Below are positions 9,901-24,900 of a stretch of DNA of 64,000 nt, piece by piece. A program made the translations under genes and the position numbers. The stretch's first letter is position 1. Each line of letters starts with the position of its first letter. Below the pieces are notes generated by a model, which had not been told where the DNA came from, searched no databases, and saw nothing but the letters and a program-made list of their open reading frames with translations. Source of the stretch: Holzapfeliella saturejae (GTDB lineage: Bacteria; Bacillota; Bacilli; Lactobacillales; Lactobacillaceae); NCBI RefSeq assembly GCF_037546065.1, contig NZ_JAWMWG010000005.1:1-64000 (forward strand). Direction: 5' to 3'.

Positions 9901-12900
9901 GCTTTTTGATAATCATCTGTCTGTCCTGATAGGTTTCTTTGATTGCCATTTTGAGCATCTTGTTGTGCATCTTTTGTACCTTGTGCAATGATGTCTGACT
10001 TAGCTTGATCATAGGCCCTATTATAAGCATCTTGATAAGCTTCTGTTTGTTTACTCAAATCAGCCTTTGGTCTACCTTGTTCAGCATCTGTTTTACCAGC
10101 ATTTGAACCATCTGTTAAAGCAGAGTTGTTGTCTTTATTATCTTTATTAAGGTTTTTATCTTTTTGTGATGCTTCTTGTTGTGCTACTTGTTTGTCATAA
10201 GCATCATTATAAGCGTCTTGATAATCTTTTGACTGACTAGATACATTGGCTTTGGGCTTACCACTTGCAGCATCTGAATACCCATCTTGAGTACCTAAAC
10301 GAGTCGCAACTTCTTTATTATTTTGAGTTTGATTGTAAGAACTATCATAAGCATTTTGATAATCTTTTGATTCCTTACTATTATCTGCTTTTTGTTTGCC
10401 ACTATTAGCATCGGCTTGACCGGCCTGAGAACCATTTGATGTATCAACTTGTCTTTGATCTTGTCGTTTATCATAAGCGTCCTTGTAAGACGATGATGAG
10501 TTGTTAAGGTCTTTTGGCTTGCCACTTGCAGCGTCTTGAGTACCTTTTCCTTTGTTAAATCCTTGATTATAAGAATCATCTTGGCCATTCGTAGGTTTTG
10601 GAGGATTTTGTCCATCCGATTGTTGTTTACCTTGTTCTTGACCGTAAGATTCTTTATATTCAGGAGATTTTCCAGATAAGTCTCTTGATGTATTGTTTTT
10701 TGCATCGGCTTGGGCATCGGCTTGACCTTGTTGTTGTTGGACTTGTTTTTGTTGATTATTATTCTGTTGATCAGAAGCTTTTCCGTTTGCTTTGTTATAG
10801 GCATCATTGTAGGCATTTGCATTTCCAGACTTAGCAGTTGATGGTTGGTAGTTTCCATTAATACCATCTTGAGTACCTTTACCAATGTCATAGCCCTTAT
10901 TATAGTACGTTGAATTTGCAGCACCATTAGGTGGCATAATAGCTTCACCATTTGCAACTGCTTTACCTTGAGCTTCGCCATAAGCTTGTTGATATGCAGC
11001 AGATTTGCCATCTAAGTTTCCTGCTTGTTTATGCTCAATATCTCGTTGAGCATCACTTGTAGCATTAACTTTATCCTGTTGAGCTTTATTATAACCATCT
11101 TTATAAGCTTGTGAATTTTGATCAAGGTTACTACTGTCATTATTTATAGCAGCTTGTTTACCTTTTTCATAATCAGAATTATAACTTATTTTATCTTGAT
11201 TATAAGCATCTTTGAAAGCTTTAACATAAGAATCTTTATCTTTGACATTTGCATTATTCGCAGCTGCTTGAGCACGATTATTCAAATCATCATCAGATAA
11301 GTCAGGTTCTTTAGTATATTCTTCATGACCTGCTTGAGTTCCAGCTTGAGTTGCTTTTACTTTGTTAAACGCTTGATTATAAGCATTTTGATAATCTTGA
11401 GTTTGATCATTGTTATTTACTGGATCTTTACCCATATTAGCATCTGAAGTTCCTGCACTATTTCCTGCTGTTTTAGCATCAGGATTTGCAGCACCTCTAT
11501 CAGCAGCTGACTTATCTTTAGCTTGAGCAAATCCTTGATTATAACCATCTTGGTAAGCTTGTGATTGACCTGCGTTTGATACTTTCTTACCTGTGTTAGT
11601 AAAGTCTTGACTTCCTGCAGTTTGTCCACGATTATAAGCATCTTGATAATCAGATTTTGCTTGGTTGTAAGCTTGGTTATAAGCATCTTTATAGGCTTGT
11701 GATTGATTAGTCAAATCAGCTTTAGCTTTACCCGTAGAACCATCACTTTGACCTTGAGCTGCACCATTTTGGTTATCGAGTTGTTGAGCTCTAGTTTGTT
11801 CATCATTACGGACTTGTTGTCCTTGGCTGTAAGCTTGGTTATAAGCATCTTGATAGGCTTGTGATTGATTACTATTAGAGTCTTTAGGTTTATTGTTTAA
11901 GCCATCACTGTAACCATTTTGTTTACCTAAGTCTGTGGCAGTTTGAGCATCAGAACTTGCTTTATCATAAGCATTACTATAGTCAGGTGATTGCCCTGCA
12001 CGTTTTTTAATGTTGTTTTTAACATCATCTTGAGCTTGGGCAATATCACTATTTACTTTGTTATATCCTGAATTGTAAGCATCTTGGTAAGCTTGCGTTT
12101 GACCTCTTAAGTCTGCTTTTGCTTTTCCTTGACGAGCATCTGACTCACCTGCAGCTGTACCATTTTCAGTAGCTTGACTATTAGCTTGTTTATCATAACT
12201 GCTATTATAGCCATCTTGATAAGCTTGTGATTGATTACTCAAATCAGCTTTTGGTTTGCCTGCTTGTGCATCTGAACTACCAGCTGTGGCACCTTGTTGT
12301 GCTTTGTCGTAAGCATTATTGTAATCAGGTGATTGGTTAGCAGTATCTTTAGGAGTTCCTTTGGCTCCATCTGCGGCACCTTTTCCTTCATTAACACCCT
12401 TGGTGTAAGCATCTCCACCATTAGTTGCTGGAGTTATGGTCTTACCATCTGATTGTTGCTTACCTTGTTCTTGACCATATGCTTCCTTATAAGCATCTGA
12501 AGCATTATTCAAATCTCTTGCTTGTGTTGATGGGTTACTTGCATCAGCTTGAGCATCTTTTGAAGCCTTAGCTTTATCAACAGCATCATTATATGCTTTT
12601 TGATAGTCAAGATTGCTATTTTCAGTGTGATTATAATTTCCACCTTGAGCTGCTTTTTCTCCATCTGCTTGACCTTGTTGTTGGTTTTGGTTTAGAGAAG
12701 GTTGGCTCTTAGCATCTTGAGCTTTGTTATAAGCATTATTGTAATCAGGTGATGTATTTGTTGAATCTTTTGTTCCTTTAGCTCCATCTGCGGCACCTTT
12801 TCCTTCATTATATCCTTTTTGATATGAAGGATCTTGGTTACTGTTATTTGATGGTGTTGGAGAATTTTGTCCATCTGATTGTTGCTTACCTTGTTCTTGA

Positions 12901-15900
12901 CCATATGCTTCTTTGTAAGCAGCACTTTGCCCTGTTAAGTCTCTTGAGTTCTTATTTGAACCGCTATTATCTGCTTGAGCATCTTTTGTACCTTGAGCTT
13001 TATCAACTGCATCGTTATATGCTTTTTGATAGTCAGAAGATTTTTGGCCATCTGGTTTTGGAGCATCTTTTGGATTTTTCCCAGCGTTGACAGCATCTTG
13101 TGCAGCTTTCGCACCATCTGCGGCACCTTGTTGTTGATTTTGTTGTGCATTTGTAGCAGATTGGTTTTCTTGTACACCATTAGTAAAACCTTGTTTATAA
13201 CTATCTGAGGTACCTTCAGCTGGTTGAGGGTTAGTTCCTTGAGCTACCTTACCATCTCTTTCACCCTTAGCATAATCAACTGCATCATTAAACGCTTTTT
13301 TGTATGCATCTGATTTTGATTCGTCTGGATTAATGTCATCTAAATTCTTACCTGAATTAATTTGAGCATTAGCATCTTGGGTACCTTGAGCTGCTTGACC
13401 CGCAGGTTGTTGTGCTTGGTAACCATCGTTATAACCGTCTTGGTATCCCTTAGATTGGTTAGTAACATCACGAGCTGGTTGATTTGCTTGTGCATCTAAT
13501 TTACCTGCATTTTCACCAGCTTGTTTATCAGAATCATATTGTGGCTTATTAGTATCATATGCACTATTATATGCTATTTTATATGCTTCAGACTTACCTT
13601 TATTATCTGATTTAGGACTACCGTTTAATGCATCTTGTTTACCTTGATTTGTACCATCGAATTGATCAGATTTTTCTTGATCAGATTTTTGTTCTAATTC
13701 AGCTTTTCTTTGATTGTATGCTTTATTGTAATCATCTGATCCTTGTGAATCTTTAGAACTTGGTTGGCTAGGATTATCAAAGTCTTTTTGGGCATCAGCA
13801 GCACCTTTTCCTTCATCAAATCCTTTTTGATAAGCTGAGTCGGTTCCTACAGGTGTACTTGGATTATTGCCTTTAGATTTTTGTTCACCTTGAGCTTGTC
13901 CATAACCTTCTTTATAATCAGAAGATTTATCACTAATATTAGCAGATGGATTGTTTAATGCATCGTAGTGACCTTTTGCTTTGTCGTATGCTTTGTTGTA
14001 AGCATCTTGGTAACTTTGACTAGCACCTGGAATATTTTGAGGGGCTAATCCCTTATCACCTTGTGCTTTACCGTCAGCTGCACCTTGTTGTGCGTCAGAG
14101 TCTCCTTTACCTGCAACATAACCATTATTATAAATATCTTGTAATCCTTTGGTTGGATAAGAATCAGCATTGTTATCTCTATTAGCGACACCATCACCAT
14201 AACCAGTAGAGTATACGATATCTTTATAATAATTTGTATAGGCATCATCATAAGCTTGCTTTTCAGTAGGATCTTTCAAATTATTATTATATCTTCCGTT
14301 TGTTGCATCTTGAGTACCTTGAGAAGCACCTTTTTCTGTATGATACCCCTTATTATAAGCATCTTGATTACCAGAATGAGATGTTGGTTGATATCTACCT
14401 TCACGAGCATCGTTTCGTCCCTGTGCTTCATCATAAGCTTTAGCATAAGCATTCTTATAGTCATCTGATCCAGCAGGAGCTTTATCATCATATCTTGATT
14501 TACCATCTGGTTTGATATCGCTACCACCTTGGCCACCATTAGCTGCACCATCAGCTGTACCTTTAGCTATATCATAAGCTTTATTATAAGAGTTGGCATA
14601 ATCAGCACTAGCATTGCTACCAATCTGTTTATCTTTACCTGCTTGTGCATCAGCCTGACCATTCAATTGTCCTTTAGTTTTATCATAAGAACTGTTATAT
14701 GCTTTGTTATAAGCATCTGAGCCATTATCATTTCTAGCAGCTCCAGTATAAGCATCACGCTGCCCGTTAACAACACCATTTTGAGAATCTTTTTGATTCT
14801 TATCTTTATCTGATTTTGAAGATTTAGTTGCATCAAATGCTTGCTTGTAAGCATCTTGGTAAGCTTGAGATCTATTGTTAGCAGGATTTGCAGTATCCCC
14901 AGGATTAGCTGAAAGTCCCGCATTTGCACCATCTCTTGCACCATCTCTTGCATCTGATGATGTATCATAAGCAGAATTATACCCATCTTGATAGGCCTGT
15001 GATTTTGCAGAATTATCGACTTTGGCTTTACCATTTTGAGCATCTATTGCACCTTGTTGTGCACCAGCAGCTTTGTCTTTAGTAGTATTGAATGCGTTAT
15101 TATAACTGTCGTTATATGCTTTTTTGTAGTCGTCTGATTTCGATGGATCTGGATTTGGATTAGGGATAGTTCTTCCCCCGGCTGCCGCTTGTTGACCATC
15201 AAATAATCCTTGAGAAGATCCTTGGTAAGTATCATATCCCTTGTTATATCCCGCTTGATAAGCTGTACTTTGACTACCTAAATCAGATGGTTTAGGTGAG
15301 TTTGCCTTAGCACTAGCTTGTCCATTAGCTCTACCTTGTACAAAATCATTATAAGCTTTGTTATAGCTATCAGGATCAGAACTATTAGCAGATTGGTTTC
15401 CCCTACTTTTAGCCGCATCATCCATTGCCTTAACTATACTATCGTGAGCGTTATCGTATGCTTTATTATAGGCATCAGATTTATTAGGTTTTTTAGATCC
15501 TGAAAATGCATCTTGAATACCAGATTGTTGATCATCTTTATTTTTAGATTGGTTATATGCATCGTCATAAGCCTTAGTATAATCTAGCTTATCTTTGTTA
15601 GCTTGGTAATCAGGGTCTTGTTGATGTGCATTATTTAAATCGGAATAAGCTGGGTTAGCACCTGCTTTTTGACCCGCATTTGCACCATCTCTAGTTGCTT
15701 TAGCTGTATCAAACACTTTATTATAAGCATCTTGGTATTCTTGAGATTGACCTGAAATATCACGCTTATCTTGTTTGCCTGCATCAACATCTGCTTGTGC
15801 ATCTTTTTGACCTTTGGTAGTATCGTAAGCTTTATTATAAGCATCTTGATAAGATTTAGGTTGGTCATTATTTGTATTACGAGGTTGATTATTTTCAGCA

Positions 15901-18900
15901 TCATGAGTACCAGCATAATTACCATTTTGTGGATTATAAGCTTTGTTGTAGGCGTTTTGATACGTTTGACTTTGGTTAGCTAAATCATCTCGTTTTGGTG
16001 AGTTTGTAGCACCGTCTTTTTGACCATCTTGCGTTCCTTTTACTGAATCGTAAGTTGAATTATAAGCATCTTGATATGCCGGTGTATCATTTGGACCAAA
16101 GCTTGTCTTATGGTTACCTGTAGCTACATCATTTAATGCATCTTTGGCACCTTTTTGACGGTCAGCTGTATTATTTTTTTGTTGGTTATCAAAAGCGTTA
16201 TTATAGGAAACTTGATAATCAGCAGGTTGATTATTTAAATCTGGACGTTTCTGTCCAGTTGTTGCAGCATCTTTAGTTCCATCATAAGTACCCTTTGCTG
16301 GATTATAAGCATTATCATAAGCATTGGTATACTCAGGTGTATTGAATTTATAACTTCTATCTACACCCTTTGAACCATCTTGAGTACCGTCAATAACCCC
16401 TTGTGTCTTATCAAATTCTTTGTTATAAGCGGCTTGATAAGCTGGTGTTTGTTTGTTTAAATCAGGAGATTTTTGGCCATAGTTTAAAGCATCTTGACGA
16501 CCATTTTTCTGAGCTTGTGCTTGAGAATAAGCAGCTTGATATGCATTATTGTAATCTGCGGTTGCATTTTTACCATTTTTAGCATATTGCGATGGTTGTT
16601 GTGATTGACCATCAATCATACCGTCTTGAGTACCTTGGGAGGTATCATATTGTTTATTATATGCATTAGTATAATCACTAGATACAGAACTATTGTCACC
16701 GAATCGTTCTTTATAATGATCAATAGCTCGACGTCCTCTACCTGAATTCAAGTCTGAATCAGCATCTTGCTTCCCGATTCCAGCTAAGTAGTCTGTTTGT
16801 CCATCATCATAAGCTTTATTATAAGCATCTTGATATGGTTTAGACTTACTGCTTAATTGTGGGTCTTTAAGTTGATTATTCAAAGCATCTTGACGTCCTT
16901 GGCTTTGTCCATTCTGTCTATCAGCCGAAGATTGCTTAGAGGCATTATCAAATGCTGTATCATAAGCTGTCTTATAGGCTAAACTCTTACTGCTGTTATC
17001 ATCCTTTTGTGGATTTTCTTGTTCACCATCTTGTTTTCCTTTAGTTGTTCCTTGTACACGTTGATTATGAACATCAGTTTGAGCTTGTTGATAACCTTTT
17101 TGTGCATCTCCCGTCAATCCAGAAGAATCATTTTGGCCATTTAAAGCATCTAAAGTTCCTTTATTGTAACCAGAGGCATAGCTATTATCATCTGAGGCTT
17201 TTGAATCATAACCAGAATTATAACCATTTCTAAAGGCTTCAGGATCTTTTTGATAATCAAGTCCATTGCTATATTGACTTGAATCTTTTGGTTTTGCATT
17301 ATTTGCATCATTTTGACCAGCATTTAGACCTGATTGATAAGCTGATGTTGAATTATCATTAGCTTTTTTATAAGCATCTTTATAAGCTTGAGACTTATCT
17401 GTACCTTCAAAGTTTTTAGTTTGACCAGTTCTACCATCAAAAGCACCGTCTAACTGTCCTTGAGCGGCATCTGTACTATCTTTTTGAGCTTGAGTTGCTG
17501 CATTTTGCACATTTTGTGCAACTTGTTTGTTATAAGCCTCAACATATCCATCACGGTATGCTTTATTCATTCCCACAAGATCTGGACTTTCTGATGAAAT
17601 AGTAGCTTGACTATTGCTACTTTTTGCTTTATCAGTTCCGGCTGCTTGTCCAGAACTGTAATCATCTTTATATTTCTGGCTACCTTGTGTATATCCTGAA
17701 TTATAACCACTTGTATAACCATCTGACGTATTATCAGCATTGTAATCATTATATCTTGCACCCACTAAACTATCTGCTTGTCCAGCACGATAACCATCAT
17801 AAGCATCTTGATACCCTTTATTATAATTATCATTATAGTTAGGAATCTGCGAATCCTCTTGATTCCACTTAGCTTTTGTAGGCGTTGCACTTTTACCGCC
17901 ATCTGAAATAGCATCTTGTTTACCTAAATTATAAGCTTCTTTAAGTTTTGCAGTTGCACCATCAGCTTGTGCTTTATTAAAAGCAGCTTGATAAGCTGTA
18001 TTATAAGAATTGGAACTTTGATAAGATGGTATGCTTTTTATTGTATTAGTTTTTTGGTTATTGTTACCGTTCATTCCATCCGTGATTCCGTCTTGAGAAC
18101 CAGCAGCAACAGCTGCTTGATAATTTCTATCTCTACTTGCATCATACGCACTATTATAACCATTCTTGTATGCCAAATCAGTGTTTTGGTAAGCACTTGA
18201 CGATTGTGTTGCTGTCTTTTGAATATAATTATCATTAAGACCGTCAGTTAGCCCATCAGAAAAGGCTTTTGAAACGCCTGAATCATAACTATTTTTGGTC
18301 AAGTAGTACCCATTATTGTATGCGGTTTTTGCATAACCTGAATACTGCTGTTGATTAGTAATCAAATTACTACTATCAGTAATAGCATTATAATTTTGAT
18401 CCGCTTTATTAGCATTATTAAATGAACCATCTGATTTTCCTTGATCAAACCAAGATTTATATTTATTAATAGCATCACCGTAAGTAGAGTTGTATCCGGC
18501 AACATATGGAGCTGTCCCATCTATTTTGGTATTAATATTTTGATAACCATTGATTGCACCTAGAAGCTGACCGCTATTGTAGTCAGAATCATATGATGCT
18601 TTTTGCATATTAAATCCATTTTCACTAGATTGTGAATCATAAGTAGCATTTAATCCCGTTGTTGCGAATTTTAAACTAGATTTCAAATCGTCATCGGATT
18701 TTCGGCGTTTAGTTAGTGAGTCGATATAATCTTTCACTATAACATTTACACCTGTTTCATAAGAAGCATGTGTTTTATCATATTGTTCATTATATCCACT
18801 AGCATAGACTTTTTGATAAAGATCTGCTAATTGTTTATCTGAATCAGACGATGTATTAGAAGCGGACAATCTATTTTTATCAGAATTAAATTTAGCTATG

Positions 18901-21900
18901 TCATTATAGTAGCTAGTAAAACCAGATAAACGTCCGTTTAACCAATCCTGCTTATCTTTATCCGAAATTTTATCTGATGGAATCTCATTATTAAAAATTT
19001 GATTTCCGACATTAGCAGTATTCGTAATATCACTTTGGCTTAAATCAGTACCTTGTGCATTACCTACCTTACCATTACGACCATCAGAAAATCCTTGTGC
19101 CTTACCTAAAACAAATACATTTTTTGCATTACCAAAAGCATCGTTATAAGCATCTGTATAAGCTTTTTTATCACTTTTTGGTGTTCCGTTTAAAGCACCT
19201 GACATTGCATCATTGACGGCATCTTCTTTTCCTTGTTGTTGATAAATATTATAAAGTTTTTTACCAGCTTCAACACCATCGTTATAACCAGCTTGTTGAT
19301 CAGAATTACCTGAAGAGAAACTCCCACTACCACCTGTATTAGAAGCAACTTCAAGACCTTGTTTGTACCCTTGACTATAGTTGTCATTTTTGGCTTGATC
19401 TGCTTGAGATTTATTAGAACCTTCTTGATAACCTTGAATATACCCTGATTGATAAGCATAAGATGGATTTTTGTCAGTTGGATTAGCAGATGTATAATCA
19501 GCAGGTTCTTTTTTAACACCTTTATCAACACCAGCAGCAACACCTGCTTGATAATCTAAATCATATTTTTGCTTACCTCTAGCAATACCTTCTTGATAAC
19601 CTTTTTTATAGCCGTCACTTTGGGTTGTTTTATTTAAAGTAAAATCATTTCCTTGTGCAGCATCGCTCAATCCATCAGAAAATCCAGAATTAATATCATC
19701 ATAGTTATTATACCCGTCTTTATAGTTAGCAGGCATTTTTTGGTAAGCATCATAGTTTGCTCGTTTTTGTTTATCTTGTTCAGAAACATCGATTCCTGAG
19801 GGATTAATATCTCCCCCCGTCCTTCTATCTGGAACATTATTTTTAATATCAGATAATGCTTGATTGGCTCCTCTTTGGTAACCATTCTGATAGGTTTCAT
19901 TTCCTGCTTGATAACCTGCTTGATAACTAGGATCAGAACTAGAAGATTTACGATTATTTAGACCATCAGCTTGTCCTTGAGCATATACAGAGTTTGAGTG
20001 AGCATAGCTTTGTAAATAACCGTCCTTATAGCCTGTTGATGAATTAGATAAATCAGAGATTGGTTTATGAGCTAGTCCATCTTGAGCTCCTGCACTCGTC
20101 CCTGTTTGATAATCTTGGTCGTAGTTTGCCTTAGCTTGACTATATTGAGAATTATACCCATCTTGGTACCCTTGTGGTTGTTGAGACAATCCGGTATCTT
20201 GATCTTTGCCATTTTGTCCATCTAATCGACCAGCATTTGCACCTAGATTATAGCTTTGATCATATGTTGCTTTGGCCTTATCATAAGCTTGTTTATAGGC
20301 TGCTTGATAAGCTGGTCCTTTGTCTTTATCCATCAAGATATCGTTATCTGATTGAGGTTTTAATCCTTTTGTACCATCATTGTATCCAGCTTCTGAACCT
20401 GCGGTTACTTTTAGCTTATCATCATTACTTTGAATATTTTTAATTGAATTAAATCCATCTTTAAATCCTGTTTGATAATCTGGTGATTTTTTATTTAAAT
20501 CAGATGGTAATTGACTATCTGGATTATTCGATGCTGCTACACGTCCATCATTGTAACCACTTTGATAGTCAGTATTGCTATTAGCTGCAGCTTCTTTATA
20601 ACCCTTATTGTATCCATTTTGATAAGCGGGTGATTCTTTTGATATATCAGAAGTTGTCTTATTAACAGCATCAGATTTACCCTTATCTTCACCTTGTTTA
20701 TATTTATCATCATAATCAGATTTAGCATTATCAAATGCACTGTTGTACCCATCTTGGTACTCTTGTGACTGAGTAGCTAAATCTGCCGGTTTAACTGGAA
20801 TTCCTTGTGAAGCATCAGCCTTAGCTTGGTTAACCCCCCGGTCATAATCATTGCTATATCCTGAGGGATTTGCTTGGAATCCTTTATTATAACCATTTTG
20901 ATAACCAGGTTTTTGTCCATCTAAAGACTTAGGTTTAGGTTTGGTAATAGCATCACTCATTCCATCTGATAATCCCTGTTGATAATCTGCGATATGACTA
21001 GGATTAGTACTGTTATATCCAGCTTGATATTCGGCAGTGTATTCAGGATCTACACTAGATGGAATAGTTGATACATCTGTTTTACCATTATCACCATCTG
21101 AGGCTCCTTGGTTTTGGCCTAATTTAACTGCATTAAAGGCCTTTTGATAGGCTGCTTTTTGTGCTGGATCTGTATAATTATTTTCTTGAGTATCTTTACC
21201 TGAAAGTGCATCTTGACGACCATTATTTCTACCAGAGTATTCTTGAGCCATTCTTTGATCAAGTGCTTGTTGGTAAGCTTGGTTATAAGCTAGTTGATAC
21301 TGACCACTTTTTCCGTCTAATGGTCTCTTTTGTGGAGGAGTCTGTTGAGCATCAGATTGTCCATCACTCTTAGCTTGATTTATTTCATCAGCATTGGTAG
21401 ATTTTTTAGCTTCGTTATATCCTTTTTGATAAGGAGCACTTTGTTTTGAAATATCTCGACTATCATTGTTAATTGAATCAATAACACCTGTATTGTATCC
21501 ACTATTATATTCTCTATCATAATTACTTTTAGCAGTATTATAGGCATCATTGTATCCATTTTGATAAGCAGGAGTTTTCTTATTCCACTCACTTAAATTA
21601 GTATCAGAATATTTAGAATTACCTTGACTACCATCAGTTGTACCAGCTGTTTGACCAGCTTTATAATCCTGATCATATCCTGACTTAGCTTTATTATAAG
21701 CATCATTGTATCCTTTTTGATAAGCAGAAGAGTTGCCAGAAATGTTTCTAGGATTATGGCCTTGATTTCCGTCATTCATTCCATCTGTTTGTCCAGCTTT
21801 ATAATCGGAGTTATATTTATCTTTTGCTGCTTTATATGCTGCATTATATGCATTAATATAGCTATCTGAGGCATCAGATGGAAATACTGGTGCACCATTT

Positions 21901-24900
21901 GTCCCTAATGCTGGTTTGTTATTTAACCCATCACTATTACCATCATTAGTTCCAGATTCAATGTCAGATTGTTTTTGACTATCCGATTTACGATAACCAT
22001 CGGCATATCCTATTTGGTAAGCATTTGATACGTTTGGTCCAAAAGTAGTTTGTTGTGGTTTACTACTGTTGCTATCGCTTTGACCTAAATCAAATCCCTT
22101 TTTATAGTCTTGGTTATTTTCATAATAGCCCTTACGGTATCCAGCTTTATAAACATCAGTTCCATCTTTTGGTGTTTCTGGTCCATTAATAGAAGCTTGT
22201 CTTGAACCTTCAGCTTTACCGTTATTAAATTCACTTAAATCACTATCATAACCGCCTTGGAATTTCTCATTAATAGTACCATCGTTATTATAACTTGCAC
22301 CAATATAACCTTGTTGGAACCCTATGCTTCGATTCTTATTATCTTGTTTTGTAATACCATTAATAACATCTTCTCTAGCTTCCTGTAATCCTTTTATTAC
22401 GTCTGCTCGGTATAAGGCATTAGTTTGGGTATAGTTTTCTTCGTATACACGGCGATAAACATCACCTCTAGAAGATAGTTCACTTCCACTAAGTTTTTTA
22501 TTAATCAACCCATCATTATAACCATCAACTGTCGCAAGATCTTTATCAGACAAATCAACGCCATAGTTAAATGTTGCCTCTGAAGCACCATTACGAGCAT
22601 AGGCTGAAAGACTACCACTATTAATATATCCTTCATCATTATTTCCTAAGTTTACACTCCAGTTCCCATTAGAATCAGTAACTGTGTGATATTGTTTCTT
22701 ATCTGTTCCATCACCTAAGTTAGTGATATTAGCTTTAGGTGAACTAATTGGTACACCATTTTCACTAATCAGAATATATGAATTAGGTGTGGCAGTCCCA
22801 TTTAGGAAGTAGTTTCCTTGAGAATTAGTTAAACCAGATATATCAACATTAATAATGTCTAAGTGGTTTAGTTGGAAATAAGTCAGCCCCTTAGGATCAA
22901 AATTATTTAAATAATTATTTTGTGAAGAAGTATTGACAGTTTGAATGTTGTTATCCATAACAAGTTGGTAACCGGGATATTGTGGATTCTTTGCAAAAGG
23001 ACTATTTTGTCCTTGTCCTGAAACCACAGGAACTGTAACACTATGGAATGAACCATATTTACTTTTTCCTGATGGATCAGTTGTAATATTTGTATCTTTT
23101 GCTTCAATATTGACAGGATAATAAAATCCAGCAGATCCATTACGGGAAAAGATAGTACTATAATAATAACCAGTATTAGCTGTATTTTGAGATAAATCCA
23201 AGGTTACATTATTTTTGGTTAGGGAATCAGCTTTAATATAAGGTGCGTAATAATCTCTAATATATTGGTTATTTTGATAAGCATTACTTCCTGGACCATA
23301 GCTATAAGTATTGGTATAAGGATCACCATTTTGAATTAGAGAAACTGGTGCATTACCGTCAGCAGAAAGATTAAACGAAGTATCTCTTCCCAAGGTTACA
23401 GGTGTGAAATCTTTTTGATAGTTTGCATATTTTCGAGGTAAAACCGTTCCTGTATTTAGCAAGTTACGATATGCCGTTGATTTGCTGGTTGTGGGTTGAT
23501 TAATTGCAGAAATATTAAAGACAGAGTTTTGTCCTGTGTTAATTGTTGAATAAGCGTTTGTTAAATTAACAACGTTACTCCAATCTTGAAGTGGCTGAGT
23601 GATTTGAACATTAAATTTAGCATCGTCTTTTACTTGGATACCATTTTGTCCGTATGAATAAACACCTAAACCTGAGTATTGAGAATAGCTATTTGGATTA
23701 ATATCAGGCGTAATATTCAATTGCCCATTCTTATTAAGAATAATACCACCGTAAGCACTCATCATATAAATACCATAACCATGACCTGTTGGCGTATATA
23801 ATGAACCGCTGCTACCTCTTGGTGTTAAGTTAACAGTAGCATCTTCACCAACAACAAAACTATTAGAGTCTTGGGTTTCGGGGGTATTATCATCTAATGG
23901 TTTGTATTGTCCCCAACCACCAATGGCGAAGTTAGATCCGTTGTATGTAGTACCAGTGTAAGAGCTTCCTTTTGTAAATTCAACTCGTCTAGCATAAACA
24001 TTTGAACTAATTGAACCTCTGTAGTATTGGTTTTTGCTATCATAATCTGTTGCAAATTGTGACATTGTAACATAATTAGGCGTATTTTTATTTGAAGGAT
24101 CTGTTACAGGTGGATAATAGTTTTGACCACTTTGAACATTATTGACACCACTAAATGTAATACCTGCATAAGGTGAGTAGGTTAACTGATTACCAATATA
24201 AGTGACATTATTGTAGTTAACGGCTGTCTTGTAGTTACTACTACTACCAAGCATACTCAAAGGTCCATAGTAGTTAGTCCCATACATCGTAATATCTTGA
24301 ATAGATAATGCCTTATCAGGTGTACCCATATAGAAAGAATAACCTGCAAAATCAACATTATGACCTTGTCCATTGACAGTCAAATCTCTTCCTGCTGGAA
24401 CATATTGAGTCATAATTGTATTGTTATTATACATTTGATGAACAATATTTGAACTATCCGTAAATGTTTCCCAGAAATTCAAATCTTTAGTTACATTAAT
24501 TCTAGTAACTTTTGGATTCATAACGGCATTATAAAAATCAGCAGCAGTGGAAACATTAGCAACAGAACTAACCGCATTTTGTTGCCCTGTACTATAACCC
24601 ATTTGATATTCTTGTACCCCAGATTTAGCATCATATTTTGCACCTTTGTTCAAAATAGCATCTTGGGCCCCATCATAGGCTAAGTTATAACCATTTTGAT
24701 AACCTCTTGATTTGGCAGATAGCTGCGAATCCTTAGGTGTATTAGAAGTAGTTCCATCAGTTGTTCCTTGTGCTGATCCCTTGTAATCATCTTGACCGTA
24801 TTCAAATCCAGCTCCATATGAAATGCGATATAACATTGTTTGTGTTTTATCAAAGTTAGTTTTTTGAGTACCTTGTGGATTAAATCCATCTGATTTACCA

